Assembly: GCA_019096065.1 (NCBI GenBank)
Contig: JAGUCH010000006.1
Location: 1,880,001 to 1,944,000 of the forward strand
Direction: 5' to 3'
From: Paracyclopina nana
Taxonomy: Eukaryota > Arthropoda > Copepoda > Cyclopoida > Cyclopettidae
Length of the DNA: 64,000 bases
A program made the position numbers and the translations under genes. Shown in pieces: positions 23,201-38,034 of this stretch. A model generated the notes under the pieces. That model was given only the letters and a program-made list of their open reading frames with translations. It did no database searches and was not told the DNA's origin. Every line of letters starts with the position of its first letter. The stretch's first letter is position 1.

Positions 23201-24845
23201 CGAAAGCAGCTCGATTTATTTGTACCCCTTCATCATCGAGTATAGCATTATTGGCCTCTTGGTAATTTACAGGTACGTGCATGAAACAATACGCTTTTAT
23301 TTCGGAGTGAAATACTATGTGCACCTTGCCAAATCGTTTCTCCCCTAAGATTGGGAAAAACGAGCCAACTTGCTTGAATTCACGCAAACATTTTCCCGGA
23401 TTTCGAATTTTTATTGTATCAAAATACCACATCACTACGATGCTCCCATGCAAATGAGGTTATTGCTCTATTAGATAGTTGAAAGCTTTGGCTCACTTTG
23501 AACATCAATATAGCATCGCTGTATGTCTTGTATAGTTCTGTCGATGTTTTTGACATTTCTCAAAGCAGCCAGTTTCAGTCTCATCCGGGGCAAATATTTT
23601 ATGTCATGAAAGACCATAGCAGCTATTAAACGACGAAGGCACAGCTCGCGCGCAGTCCTTACTTCCTAAGCCTGTCAACTTTCCAAACTTTTCCTAGCTC
23701 GCCTTTTCACGAAACGAAAAAATGCCATCAGAAATAACTTGGTCGAACATTTGAATGTCAAAGTCATTCAAGCTTGATTGCAGCATGTGGAGACACGTGG
23801 GTGACAACCCTCGTTACGTGCTCCTGGATGAGAGGTCAAGCAGTGACGCCAATATGGAGGAGAACGAGGACCTTTGCGAGGAAGATGTCAAGCAAAATCA
23901 GCGACAGCCCTTAGATTGGTCCTCTTCCTCATTTGGACTGTTCATGGGACTGCTGTCACTCGTCGCACTAATTATCAATCTAATTGTGTACTTTGCGCTA
24001 GTCAATCAAGTACGCATCCATTATCGTCAATCCGACGTACACCAATCAATTTCTGAATAGGAGGAATACACTACTGTGGCCATTTTGGTGAACAATTGCA
24101 CGGACACATTTATCAACAGCCTCATGATCTTTGCCATGATGATTGGATTCTTTCAAATTCGTCACCTGGATTTCAGGAGCGGCGACATGAAACATGAAGC
24201 TGACACGACGATGATCATAACCGCTTTCGGAATGTTTGCCTACTCCACGTTCACTGTCATCGCTGGCCTCCTAAATGACAATAACATCTACGAGCCCGGA
24301 GAGCTGATTGTGACAAATGGCATAGTAGAGCTTTTTGAGGTACTCTAATAAGCCATGATTGACCTAGATTTGCGAGTTATTGGAGTTGATCAACTTTTTG
24401 GTGGGAAATAGGTTCAAATTCAGCTCTTGTTCATTGCCGACCTCCGCCATAAGAAGATGAGGTTTGCGGCCGCTCCAGCAGCAGGAGCAGCAGCTTCGCT
24501 AACCTCGGAAACATTGGCGGATCAGGAGCGAAAACCAGGAAGACAAATCGTGACCTTCTTACTCGTCTGTAATCTTGGACTCTGGATCACGTACAACTTT
24601 GAAATGCAAAAGGTAAGACACGACTAGATTTTGTTATTTTGCAAAAATCCAAGAAAAGGGCTGCCTTTATTAACTCCTGTTGTTCAATTCAGGTGAATGC
24701 GACTCCTGACCAAGTGGAGTTTTATGGATTTTTACCCTGGATTGTAATTCAACGAATAACGTTGCCGTTGTGCGTGTTCTTTCGATTCCATTCCACCGTG
24801 GTACTGTCAGAGTTATGGAAAAATTGCTATCGGACGAACAAATAA
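20261..24845 (+). CDS. Otop: Otopetrin proton channel (5' end incomplete)
   Basis: Otopetrins are proton-selective channels of the plasma membrane with twelve membrane helices, used in acid sensing and pH balance. Ten exons are proposed: 20261-20371, 20659-20939, 21488-21565, 21688-21825, 22622-22892, 22995-23272, 23784-24009, 24061-24339, 24412-24612 and 24693-24845, totalling 671 residues with frame kept at every junction. The first helix is in YAMTLIVLCLAFTATEII. Paired hydrophobic helices follow, with LRIGAIFFGLGTLIYTGLE and SFGLFMGLLSLVALIINL among them. The motif YSMWRHVGDNPRY and the C-terminal FYGFLPWIVIQRITLPLCVF with FRFHS are hallmarks of the family. A poly-glutamine run lies near the N-terminus. 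The exon at 20261 (Pro/Ser-rich, cytoplasmic type) is the least certain, but its phase fits. The start codon is not identified. Intron 24010-24060 is only 51 bp. Confidence 0.92.
20391..20404. repeat. Alternating GC run
   Basis: CGGCGCGCGCGCGCT in an otherwise AT-rich otopetrin intron. A similar run is at about 21865-21878 in a later intron of the same gene. Alternating CG of this length can adopt left-handed DNA. Confidence 0.7.
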
Positions 24846-25606
24846 GATCTATTTTCACATTTTCACTTCTACACAATTCATCTTTTTTTCTTGTATCACA
24901 AAATCATTATTTTTCCCCATTTTTGATTCATCAACTGTTCCTGTAGCCTAAATACACATTTTTTTGAGAAAAACACAGACTTGCTCAGACTTTTGCAGTT
25001 TTACACAGTCCCAGATTATTTTGATGATTGGCCAGCAGAGCCTCGAATATTTTCTACAAACAAAAGGTTGCTTTTAAAAGAAAAGGCTGCATAACCAAGT
25101 CTGGATTAACTGAAACGAAGTATTAATCACACAAGCCATTAGAAAAAAAAAGACACAAAGATCAGGTATATCTGTAAGTAAGTAGAGAGTTAAAGGACAT
25201 TAGAGAGAAGGCCTTTTTCCAAATCAACTAGAGTTACTTTTAAAACTTATGCAATGAGACGCGACAAATTCCTGGTAAAAAAGAACAACTGAAAGACTAG
25301 AAAGTGATTTCCAAAGAAACACACCAATCCGACTTGGTAGAGAAAAAGTTTGCGGGAATTTCATTTTCAAGAAGAGTTCTTCAAACCATCACCGACCACC
25401 TTTCTAACAACTTGCATTGGCACCCAATAATAATAATGATAAAAAAACAATATTCAAAAGGCAGGGAAAGGAATGATCAATTAAACCTTCGCTACCGAGA
25501 CACTAGGTATAATGGGAAGTAATACACAATTGGGATTAGGGTTATATGCTATGTAAATTTGTGAAGGGGTTACTAAAACTGGTTGTTGTGGTTAATTGAG
25601 CTCCTA
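24846..25606. other. Convergent spacer between otopetrin and trc
   Basis: Holds the 3' UTRs of the two tail-to-tail genes. I see no further gene. It is A-rich, with no clear AATAAA that I can assign to either gene. Confidence 0.6.
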
Positions 25607-28025
<2,419 letters not shown>

Positions 28026-29251
28026 TTCTCCGAATTTATTCCATTTTATGCAAGCTAGTGGTTTTCCTCTTTTCCCTTTTTTACTTAGTGTTCTTCTGCT
28101 GCGCTAAGTGTTGTGCACGTCAGACTAGGGTTGGCACGAACTGTTGTCCTCATAACTTCACTTGTTGTAAATTATTGCGATGTGGATCGATAAACTGCAC
28201 ACGGCATAGATTTCTAACTAGTATAGGCAATGAAATACACAGAGCATAATGTATTTACACGAATGAGTGATAACCCATGCTATTTGACGAGTTTTTTGCT
28301 GTTTTCAATATGCCGCTTTTAGCAGAAATATTTAACAGTAATTTTATTTACTACTTTGCAATAAGCTACTACTCGATGAAACAAGTGACTAGGCGAATTT
28401 AGATTATGATTGAGAAGTCAAAAAAGCAAGTTTTCTTGTCACTAGACAATTCTGGAAGGCCAATCAAAACCAGTTCGATTAAAAAAGTTGAAATTTGAGC
28501 TGAGGCTTTTCGGTGAAATTAGTAGCTCGAAATTAATGAAAAGCGGCAAATGAATCACACTAACTTAGCACTGTCGACTATGAATTGCATATGCAGACTG
28601 AAACACCGAATCCTTTGTGACTCACGCACTCACACGCGCCATCAATGTTTTGTGAAAGAGAAAAACTAGATTGTTAACACAGGCAGGGGGAGGATAAAAT
28701 TACACACATCACATCAATCACACTCCACAGCTAGCTGGCAGTACAAGTTGTAATTGACACTTTTCATCCTGAAACGATTGCGATCGGCCCTAGGAAATTC
28801 GATTCGTGCTGTCACGACCGTAAGACGTTTTCAGCGTTAGGAGCAATTTCTCCTTAACCACCTGAACTTTCGATTCAAAAAGAGCCAAAATGAGTTTCCA
28901 CCTGTTTTCTGTTCCGCTATTAATTGCATCACAATGAAAAAATCAGCCTGGCAAATTGATCGATTTTAATTGAAAGTTGGAAGAGGTTAAAATTGCAGTT
29001 ATCTATCACTGATCACAAATGCACAAGATTTCGCAAGTTTTGTTGAAAGCCCGAATAAAGCCATTTCTGGAAGCGCTGTATTTACGTGAAAGAAGCAACG
29101 GTGCTTACGGATAGAAAGTAACGCAACCTCGAATAAAATTCCGCGCGAGGTTGCAAATCTCGTCAAATGAAATGTTGCGGCGGAAGCTTCGAAACATAAC
29201 AAAAGTTCAGCTGACGAACTTCCTCTTTAGCAATTTATGTCGGAGTAAACA
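28026..29251. promoter_or_regulatory. Divergent trc/RpL6 intergenic region with RpL6 promoter and 5' UTR exon
   Basis: About 1.2 kb separates the trc start from the RpL6 transcript. Near 29219 the sequence CTTCCTCTTT is a pyrimidine tract of the kind at the cap of ribosomal protein mRNAs (TOP), so transcription probably starts there. A 5' UTR exon would end at 29251 with donor GTGAGT and splice to 29379, six bases before the ATG. No TATA box is seen at the RpL6 side. The rest is unassigned AT-rich DNA. Confidence 0.5.
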
Positions 29252-29384
29252 GTGAGTGAATTTTCTAAATCCTTAAATTTCCCTTTCATCCTTGGATTCA
29301 AGTTGCTTTAGTCAATGCGAATCTCTTCCCAGTAACCTATGGGTGGCTATAGTGCCTAATTATCGTTTCTCTTTTCAGCCGACC

Positions 29385-30646
29385 ATGGCAAAAAACAAGA
29401 ACGTCGGGAAGCCGAGGAACTATGCCCTCGAATCGGGTGTGTATAGGTTTGGCAAGTCCAAGACTTATCACAAGAAGGCTGTCTACAAGTACATCAAGAA
29501 GAAGACTGCCAAGAAGGTAAGCTTTTCCACCAACATCCTGAAGTTTGTGAGTCTTAAGTTGCGATTCGTTTGCAGCCCGTGAAGGCCACTCCAACCTTCG
29601 TGGAAAAGCCCGTCAAGGGAGCCAAGAACGGAGGCACCCGTATGGTCCGTGTCAAGCGGTTGAGAAACGATGTTCCCACTGTTGACAAGTAAGTTTTTTC
29701 GCTTGCCTTTGAGCCTTTTTAGTCGAGGAAAAGTAACTTTTAAGCCCATATGATGAACCATGCTTTAGGAAGTGCCGTCTGACACCCAAATGAAGCTAAT
29801 TTTAAGCATCTGATTTCGCTCACCCCACATTGCTTGTTACCGTCTAATTTTTCCTTAAATGCATGTGCTAATGAAAAATACTTGTTTTCAGGCCAGTCAA
29901 GGGCGCCTCCAGGAACTTCTTCTCCAAGCACGTTCGCTCCTTGAGGGACACCTTGAAGCCCGGAACCGTCGCTATCGTTCTGGCTGGAGCCCACAAGGGA
30001 AAGAGAGTGATTGTGCTCAAGCAGTTGGCCTCTGGACTCGTCCTCGTCACCGGTGAGTTTGTTGGCACTTTGTCATTTCTTTTAGTTAGCAACAGAGCCT
30101 CTTAAATTAATTGGTGCACTTGTCCAAACACTCAGTCCTGAAATAGAACTCCTTAGGCACTTCTATGCAACGCACTCGACATTTTGTTGTTGAAATGCGA
30201 AGAAAAAGCTGCCAGATTAGCCATGGTTGAAAGTGGCCCCATTTCTGATTTAGCTTAAGTGCTTGATTGACGTGTCATTTTCATCCACAGGTCCCTTGAA
30301 GCTGAACGGCTGCCCTCTGAGGAGGATCAACCAGATCTACCTGGTGGCCACCCAAACCAGCGTTGATATCTCGGGTGTCAAGCTCCCCGAGACCATCAAC
30401 GATGACTACTTTAAGAGGGCCAAGAGTCCCAAGGCTCCCACCGCTAAGAAGGCCGAGGGAGACATTTTTGCCGCCAAGAAGGAGGAGTACAAGCCTTCCG
30501 AACAGAGGAAAACCGACCAAGCTAGTGTGGATAAGATGGTTTTGGAGGCTATCAAAAAGCACCCCGAGGGCACAGCACTCAAGACTTACTTGAAGCACGT
30601 GTTCTCCCTCAGCAAAGGACAATACCCACACAAGATGATTTTCTAA
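29385..30646 (+). CDS. RpL6: 60S ribosomal protein L6 (eL6)
   Basis: Structural protein of the large ribosomal subunit. Four coding exons (29385-29516, 29576-29688, 29892-30052, 30291-30646) give 253 residues, close to the insect length. The ATG follows a UTR acceptor with context GACCATGG. The start is basic ([19 protein letters not shown]). The KOW-type core is seen in [19 protein letters not shown] and [20 protein letters not shown], and the C-terminus ends [16 protein letters not shown]. Codon use is GC-rich with many AAG/CTC, as expected of a highly expressed gene. It looks complete and functional. The third intron (29689-29891) holds a candidate snoRNA. Confidence 0.97.
29745..29818 (+). 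ncRNA. Candidate C/D-box snoRNA in an RpL6 intron
   Basis: Inside the intron 29689-29891 the boxes occur in the order and spacing of a C/D snoRNA: C box ATGATGA (29750-29756), D' box CTGA (29779-29782), a C'-like ATGA (29790-29793) and D box CTGA (29810-29813). Ribosomal protein introns are a common home for such RNAs. The terminal stem outside the C and D boxes is weak by eye, and I could not match either guide stretch to rRNA from memory, so this remains a candidate. Confidence 0.4.
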
Positions 30647-30662
30647 GTTGTTGTGGTGTTGT

Positions 30663-30668
30663 AATAAA
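30663..30668 (+). terminator. Polyadenylation signal of RpL6
   Basis: AATAAA seventeen bases after the RpL6 stop codon. This implies a very short 3' UTR, usual for ribosomal protein genes. Confidence 0.8.
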
Positions 30669-31980
30669 GATTATGAAAAAGCCATTCTTTGCTTGGAACT
30701 GATGGATATTTTCTTACTGAAACCTGGTAATTTGGAGTTTCCACAAGAGAAGCTCTGCTTGGGCTTACCAAAAAGAAATCTTGTTGGGGAAACTAGGTGA
30801 CCCTTTCCAAGGTGTCTTTTAGTCGAGTTGGGTTAGAACGCAGCTTTTCGGGTTATTCCCAAATGGCCAACTTGAATGAAAGTTTCTGAGCATCTCGGTA
30901 TTCAGAGAGGCTAGTTGCTATGGATTTCGTAACCACGGTGGGAAAGGGGCTGCAATGCTTGAAAAAATCTTCTGTTGGTGAAGCCCACCTTTTAGGCGAG
31001 GATTAGACACAAATGTATCAAGGGCTTATTTTTAGCTCTCCTTCCATCTACGTCGGGTAATCTGACGCAAGCTTTTATTTTGTACACAATGCGAGATAAA
31101 TATATTTCAATAAAACTTTATCGGGGTCACTTGCTTTTAAACATTGCAAGATATCATTTTTTTAAAGTTACATCGATAGTAGTTTGATTTTCGCAGATGA
31201 CAACTGTTCTTTTCAAAATGTAGGTATGATGATAAAATCCAGAATATAATAATAGATGAGTGGACATTCAGGCAAATTCATTATCGCATTAAAGCACAGA
31301 TAATTGCCTAATTAAGTACTTAGGCGGGGGCACAAGGAGCAGGACTAGTGTGCTAATCAAAGAGTGCAGCATGGAACTCAAGCTGACGGGTTATCCTGGT
31401 GCTTTTCAGTAGAAGAATCTAAGATAAAAGAGTAATTTCATTCAATGACCATGTTGTCTAAGGAATTTTCTTTCGTGTATCACATTCAAGGCTATAGATG
31501 ATTTTTAGTTTAGAGAGTAACCAAGTGATTGTTTGTCTCATAAATCCTCACTCCTGGCAGTTTCCAAATACCAATCATACCACATAGGGTCAGCAATCAC
31601 ACTTGGGGTCAAATGCTACTAGCATGTTTTTTAAAGTATATAATAATAATAATAATGATTCATGGTAGTTGTATCATCAAAGTAAGCTTGTCTTCGTCGG
31701 GGCTATAATAATTAATAGCGCAACAAAACGAAGGGAGAGAGCGCGAGTGAGTTGATGAGCAGCTAAGAAGGTTCCCTGCTAGCTCTTCTCATGAGACCAC
31801 TCTCATGGGAGACTAAAACTGCCATAATTTTCATTAGCAAGAGCTGGGTAGTAAGTAGCACAGGTTTTTTTTCTTTTTTTGGAAAGTATATGTGAGTGTC
31901 ATCTTCTTGGCTCGCTCCCACCTTCTCGGACTTGGACATCTTTACACGATTTGACTTGGGCGCGCGACAAGTCTTAGCAG
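30669..31980. other. Convergent spacer between RpL6 and synaptobrevin
   Basis: No further gene recognised. It contains a short AAT run near 31641 and, on the minus strand, an A-rich tract (31880-31865) about 100 bases after the synaptobrevin stop codon. Confidence 0.6.
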
Positions 31981-32529
31981 TTAGCCGGCGGTGATTGGGG
32001 GCGAGGGCGACTGCGCGCTCGCGCCCACATTGCTGTTGCCGCCACCTAGAGGAATATCCACGGGCACCGTTTCGCCGCCGCCGGCGATGACATTATTGGC
32101 GGCGGGCGCAGAGGTCGACCCTGAGCTGGCGTCTGTTCCCGTTCCTTGGTCCGTCTTGGCTGTTGTCGTGACCACAATGATGACCACTACAGCTAGCAAG
32201 ATGACGCCAATGATGATCCACATTTTGATGTTTTCCCACCAGTACTTCCTCTTTAGCTTGACCGCGTGCTGCTGGAACTGCGAGGCCCCTTCCTGCAGGT
32301 CGTCTGCTCGCCGGTCGAGCTCGGAGATCTTTTGGTCTCGCTCAAGTACCTTTTCGACGTTGACTCTCATGATATCGACAACCTCGCCCACTTGGGCCTG
32401 GGCTTGCTGCAGCCTCTTGGAAGCCACCAGCTGTTGGATGTTTGGTGGGGGGCCACCAGTAGCGCCTGAAGGTCGGGGCTCCCCCGACGAGTGGCCTCCA
32501 CTTGGCGAGGATGATTCCGGATCTGACAT
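31981..32529 (-). CDS. nSyb: Synaptobrevin/VAMP (R-SNARE)
   Basis: Vesicle R-SNARE that zippers with syntaxin and SNAP-25 to drive exocytosis. The 182-residue frame is uninterrupted. A Pro/Gly/Ser-rich N-terminus (1-30) is followed by the SNARE motif (about 36-95) with [22 protein letters not shown] and the ionic-layer arginine R64. Next come the juxtamembrane [14 protein letters not shown] and one membrane helix (about 103-122). A Ser/Gly/Thr-rich lumenal tail of about 60 residues is longer than in vertebrate VAMP2; longer tails occur in some invertebrate forms. The VAMP genes I know split the SNARE motif with introns, so this intronless frame is unusual. A possible acceptor about 30 bases upstream of the ATG (TTTTTTATCCAG) may mark a 5' UTR intron. 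The frame is intact with no sign of decay. Confidence 0.93.
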   Translation of the reverse strand: MSDPESSSPSGGHSSGEPRPSGATGGPPPNIQQLVASKRLQQAQAQVGEVVDIMRVNVEKVLERDQKISELDRRADDLQEGASQFQQHAVKLKRKYWWENIKMWIIIGVILLAVVVIIVVTTTAKTDQGTGTDASSGSTSAPAANNVIAGGGETVPVDIPLGGGNSNVGASAQSPSPPITAG

Positions 32530-35500
32530 TTTGCTGTCTGCTCACTTACAACACCTCCTGGATAAAAAAGACCAAGTTAAGTAATTACAAATACAGTCTT
32601 ATCTTCTTTTGATATTGCTAGCTTGGAGAGTGAACAAAAAGAGTGACTCATGTCGCACTATTTGGCATTTGCTTGAGTCAATAGCAGCTGAACGTATCCT
32701 AAAGGTGGCCATATGATTGGACCTAGCTAGTATTTATGGGCTTCAGGGCCAGCTTCACACCGCTGGAAAGGCTTAAAGGTCATTATGGCTTTTTCCGCCT
32801 ATATGGGAAAGTGGATGTGTTTTTGAACGCAGCTTGTTGCTATCTACATCCGTAGCGTGTACTACAGCATCAGCAGATTATATTAATAGCCAGGCAGATG
32901 TTTCCACTTTTCTCTGTACTAATCTAATACGAGCCCCCCGAAAGCCCATCTATGGCTAAGAGAGGCACTTTGCAATGATCTCGTGGCCCTAATTTAGCCT
33001 TCATGATGGACCGAGATCTTCTACCAGCTTTTACCTCTTTATCCGCTCAATCAAGGGCATGATCTGTGCTACCAAATGGTGCAGCTTTTTCGCAACAAAT
33101 CGGCCTCGGACGGCCTCGAGGTCGTCGGCACTCGCGTTTCTCAGTTGAAGTTACCTTAAAAAGGGCGTAGTTTGCTTGCATTCACTTCCAATCTGTTTGG
33201 TTTTTGGTTGGTGCTGTCTTTTTCTCCCTGATGGCCGTCGCTGTCCTCCGTGACACGTACTGGCCTCGTTGTTCACGGCCTCGAGCTCATTACTACTATA
33301 CTATGGCACACGAAGCACTATTGCGGCTCCGCGCGCGCTCGCGCGCGGCTGCGCTGGCCGAAAATGCAGAGGCTGAGCTTACCACTGAGGCTGCCATGGA
33401 GAGAAAGCAGCTGGGTTTTGTCAGAGGCCGTGCCTGCTCTACTACATATACAGCATAAGGTATATATGCTACTATACTGGCTTGCTTAACGCAGGGTAAT
33501 AATAAATAATGTTACATAAATTGTTTGTTCTCATGCTGTCTTTTGTTTCGAATGTGCATATGCAGCACTAATAAGTAAATCTTCGTCTGCGGACCAATGG
33601 CGCCTTTTTCTGCTTATGCTTTCCCTCGATTCGTTTCTTCGTTTGGGAGAGGGAAGACCTGCCTATTTTTTTCCTTTTGTGAAAGGTCATGAATGATAAA
33701 AGATGAATAAAAGTATGAGTACCATATCAAAGTGCCTAAAAGTAAGACAAAAGAATACCTTTCAAATCATTTTATTGAAATGTTCCAAAAATATGCTTCT
33801 TTTAAAATGGAAGAGCAATGAATTTGCAAAGTAACTTAAAATGCTCAAAATGACCACTAATTTATCGCTGTAAAAAACAATTTGTAGCAATATTGTCATA
33901 TTGACCATTTTTCTTTTGGGCTGAAGCTGAATGGCCAAAAAAGGCAAAACTCATTGTCTTTCGAAAATTCCTGAATATTGTACAAACAAATACACTGATA
34001 TGTGATAGGCTACTTTACAAATACATTGTTTTATGCGCTCGAAAGTAGTCATAAGCCGCTTTTTTATGCTTTATTTGAGCTTCCCTACTTGACTCGGTTT
34101 CCAGTGTGGTTTTCCGAGAAAACAATGATCCGCAAGGAGATAAAAGAGAAGGTGGTTATTTTTATTATTGCCGGGATGGAGAAAACTGCAGGAGCATACA
34201 TGTAGCGCTCTGGCTTTTTACTTTATGTGTGTCTGCAAGCAAAGCACTCATTTTAATAGTCATGATTCATGGCATCTTCTCTTGAGTCCCTTGGGAGGCT
34301 TCTGGCCAAATGGACTAGGCACACTCGATTAAAACATTCCAAACAGCAATTACGAGCAAGTCGACAGGTCTCAAGTTCTTGTTGGTAGTTCATTTCATTT
34401 GGTAAGGTCGAGTTTTTGCTAGAGTTTTCTCAATGTGGTTGCCATATGTGTGGGAGGACATGCTCTTACTTCTTGTTGCTAGTCGCCTTCCACGCACACA
34501 TAAAAGGAATTTCTTTGGCAGAAGGAGTATAGTGAAATCAGTTATCCTTGCTAATAAGCTCTTTCCTTTTACTATATCAAATCAGAAAACTAAATGTATT
34601 AAGTTATTTTTGAAAGAAATGACACTATTTCGGCCTGATACAGATAATTGCGAGCAAATTTGTAATTTTCTGCAGTTTTCTGAAAACTACTCCATGCTGT
34701 ATTGAAAGCGGGGAAAGACAGATTTTTCTCCTTATTACGTGTCTGGTCATGGCGTATTCGTGACTTGCAATTACATCTAGCAGCTTTCGTCAACAATATG
34801 TGGAATTGCATTTTGGCTCTGCTATATATACAGCAGCAGTTGCTTCTTTGCGGTGCTCTGCTGCAGTGACATACAGAATGATTGAATCATATTTTTTTAG
34901 GGTTCGGAAAGCCGGCCAGCCGAAAGTTCCAGGAAATAAAGCTTATGTAGGATCTTGTTATTCTGCCTTCATTGTGTTTAGCAGCAGCAGCAGCGGGATT
35001 GTAATAAGCAGAGTTGCACAACTGTTGGCTGTAGCAAGGATAATGTAGATTTTGCCAGCAACTTTTGCTAGTTTCCAGCGATATTCATCTAAAGAAGCTC
35101 GTCCAAATTTTCTGTCCAAATCGTAAGGATACGCTGATCAGAGAAAATCACGACGATCAATGGAATGTTGATTTGAAGTATTTCAAAGCGCTCTTCCGGA
35201 TCTTCGTTTTTTCGTTTGGAATAGCCTGTACTATATTGGTCCCACAAGAGCGTCTAATTTTCCTTGTGCAGCTCGAAAAAGCGATACATATAGGTATTTT
35301 ACCGAGAGATGTAATGCTAAGTAGGTCATGCGGGTAGGAAAAAATTCAAGGGCAAGGATACTGCAGGCAAAATATTTATTTCTTTTCGAAATACTGTCAA
35401 CTGCCAAATATCTGATGGTGACGCAATGCCAAGTGATGAAACAACATTTTCACCGTTGTCAAAGAAGAAGCACAACAGTGGCATGTTGGAAGGTTTTTCG

Positions 35501-37952
35501 AATACAAGTACATATCGGAGCATCAGCGGTCTACTGCATTCATTGCTGGAAATCAGACTTCTTTGAGCAAGTTTTTTGCCCACATGGAGTCGCTCGATGA
35601 CGTCGACTACTCCTACGAAGCAAAAAAATCACGAGGAAAGGAATAGAAGAAGGGCTTATCTAACAGGTGGAAGAAAAGTTTTCCAATGTTATTGAAGTAT
35701 ATGGGGATAGCTTTGTAATCGTGAAAGGCTGCATCGAAATGATGGCGAGAGGCTCGTTTTAATTAGAAAGTGTCCAATTGTGTATCCTACACCATTGAGG
35801 CCCTACGACTGCTGCTGCTAATGGAAAAACATCAACAGTTGCCGAAGCCACTTCAAAAGGTTTCTTCTCTGTGCTGTTGAAAGAGAGGCAGCAAATGAAT
35901 TACATTCCATATCAAGTCCCTTCGTGGATTTGAGGGAGAAAATAGCTAAAAAGAAGCTCTTCATAGATGTAAAAGTGCGACTGCTAAATTGAAGAGCCAC
36001 CAACTGGAATTCCTACGTGGAGCTTTCTCTTTTTTCAAAAGGCCGTATCAGCACCCATTTGATCATTCCACTGCAACGAAGACAAGAAGGCAGATGGAGA
36101 GAAGGAATTTTAATTGCTGTAGTAGCCAAATGGCGTGGTACGTCATCGATACACTCTATATAGCCACTGTACATCCGTGTGAAGGAGAAAGTAAGGTCGT
36201 TGTAACGAGAGGACAAAGCGAGCGCAGTGAAGGCCTCCTGTAAAGAGCCTTAAAAAATTAGGGCCTCTTTTGTTTCAAAAGTCAGGAGCAGCTTGCAGCA
36301 ATTAGACAAAGAGAGCGGCAAAAAATGGCAAAACGGTGCAAAAATGGCCGTTTTTACGATGCAACATCTTTATTTGCAAAATAGCCATTCTCATGCTTCC
36401 AAGCTTAGAAAGGCCATATACTTTGCCTTTTGGAGGAAGCTATTTGCAAATTATCATCTAGCATAGCTAGGTGCTCTTTTGTGCTCGATCATCGTTCTTT
36501 TGCGGTGTACTTTTTTGCATTGCGGATGCGAGCCCGAATGAGGTTCATAAGAATTTTATTCGCTTTTGGCCTTGATAAGGAAAAAAAGTTGATACACTAC
36601 CTTCGTTTTTGCAATGCTGACTAAATTGTGTTTTTATTGGAATGAATCCTTTGGCCCTTCCACGCAACGCTCCAATCTCGTGGAAAATTGGACCACATGA
36701 TTGCTTTTTTTGGGAAAATCAAAGAGAAAGCCAGCATTCATCTCGAAGCAAATTGTTTCACAAAAAAGAACCAAAATTAGAGCCGTCATCATCTTGTCAT
36801 TGCTAATTTCATTGAAATAGCACAGAGAACCGCGAGGTTTGGGGCATGTTGAAAGGAACCGTTGCGCTTCATAGCGTCTTGCATCGAGAAATGGCACGAT
36901 GCTCGAAGGAAGAGAAATGGAAGAGTTGGTATCTTCATTTTGGGCGTCGGATCGCGCAATGCCGAAGCTAAGGGTTGAGGCGTTGTCCGCGGTGTCCAGG
37001 GTGCGCAACCGCTCAAGATTGGCGATTGGTGAAACTGAAAAGTGGCGAAGTTGGCCAGTGCTGCAGTATGGCGCGCGGCTGCTGCCAAGTGCCAACCTTG
37101 GTGGCCGGCCAGTGCGTGGAAACCGGCCCCGGCCTCAAGGCATCCACCATTTCAGCTTACCTCAGTTACCTGCGCTCGCTCAAAATGCGACAAAGGCCTG
37201 CAGCCGGCCAAAGATGCGTTCAAATTTGCAGTTTGCGATTCCCTAGCCATAACTGGCTCTACTGAAATGGGGGCTGTTAGCCTATTTAGTTGGCATAAAA
37301 AGCGCGTGGTCTTTCCATGCTATAATGTTAAAACGATCGCTTTTAAAAATAAGCTATTTAAAATAGTAGTTCCAAATGCCCATGCTAAATGAGTTTTCTT
37401 AATGCTTTCTGCAAAGTTTTTCGTTTATGGAAAGCGCGGAGAGCTTAAAATTTTGTTGCCCACCAAAAATAGATATTCAAGCTCGCAAATTCCAAATCTT
37501 CACGTATACATATAAATGCGAGAGGGATCGCGCGGGCGCATCCTCGATTTGCACGATGGTCTCTAGGTTCTCACCTGAAGACGAGAGCTTGGTAGGTAGG
37601 TTGTTAGTTTGGTAGGTAAGGTTGTTGGCTAGTTTCTCTCTCTTCTTTCCTACCTTAGGTTGAGGCGCGCTGCAGGGCGCCGAAGCGCACAAGCTCGCAC
37701 CGGGCGCACCTCAGTCGCCAGTCGGCAACCAACTCACTCACCGTGAGAAGGAGACACGTCAACCACCGCAACTACGCGGCTACCATTGCGCAGTCTACCA
37801 CCCGCGGCCTCAGAGCGACCCAAAAAGGCCCCTTGGGAGCAGCCGGGCCTCAAAGATACCACACCCAGTGCGCCCATCAATTAATCGTGCGAGAAACGCG
37901 TAACTCAATCCGTGCGTCGGTGAAAGTGAAAGTGCGCAGCCGAGCTGCCAAC
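32530..37952. other. 5.4-kb spacer between divergent synaptobrevin and the PTB-domain gene
   Basis: No gene recognised. It probably holds the promoters and upstream UTR exons of both flanking genes. It includes a CG palindrome near 33329 and a GC-rich block at about 36900-37250 with several overlapping weak frames on both strands, none convincing. An Inr-like TCAGTC at 37711 is a possible start site for the PTB gene. Confidence 0.45.
33329..33348. repeat. CG-rich perfect palindrome
   Basis: CCGCGCGC, four-base loop GCTC, GCGCGCGG. It forms an 8-bp all-GC hairpin within AT-rich DNA upstream of the synaptobrevin gene. Confidence 0.65.
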
Positions 37953-38000
37953 ATGTTCTTCGGACGCCCCCGTCCTCAGGGGCCTCTGGGCCGCCCCTAG
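37953..38000 (+). CDS. Upstream ORF in the PTB-gene leader
   Basis: A 15-codon frame, MFFGRPRPQGPLGRP, opened by an ATG in fair context (CAACATG) and closed 34 bases before the main ATG at 38035. It is out of frame with the main protein. It could reduce or tune translation of the PTB protein if the mRNA starts upstream of it, as the GC-rich leader suggests. Confidence 0.4.
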   Translation: MFFGRPRPQGPLGRP

Positions 38001-38034
38001 TTCCGACCGCTCGAACGACCCCCCATTCGCCGCA

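Noticed and set aside
31991-32584. 197-codon plus-strand frame
   Set aside because: Antisense shadow of the synaptobrevin coding region.
36634-37095. 153-codon minus frame and overlapping plus frames in the GC-rich block
   Set aside because: Several frames on both strands are open at once, no family motif appears and no splice chain could be built.
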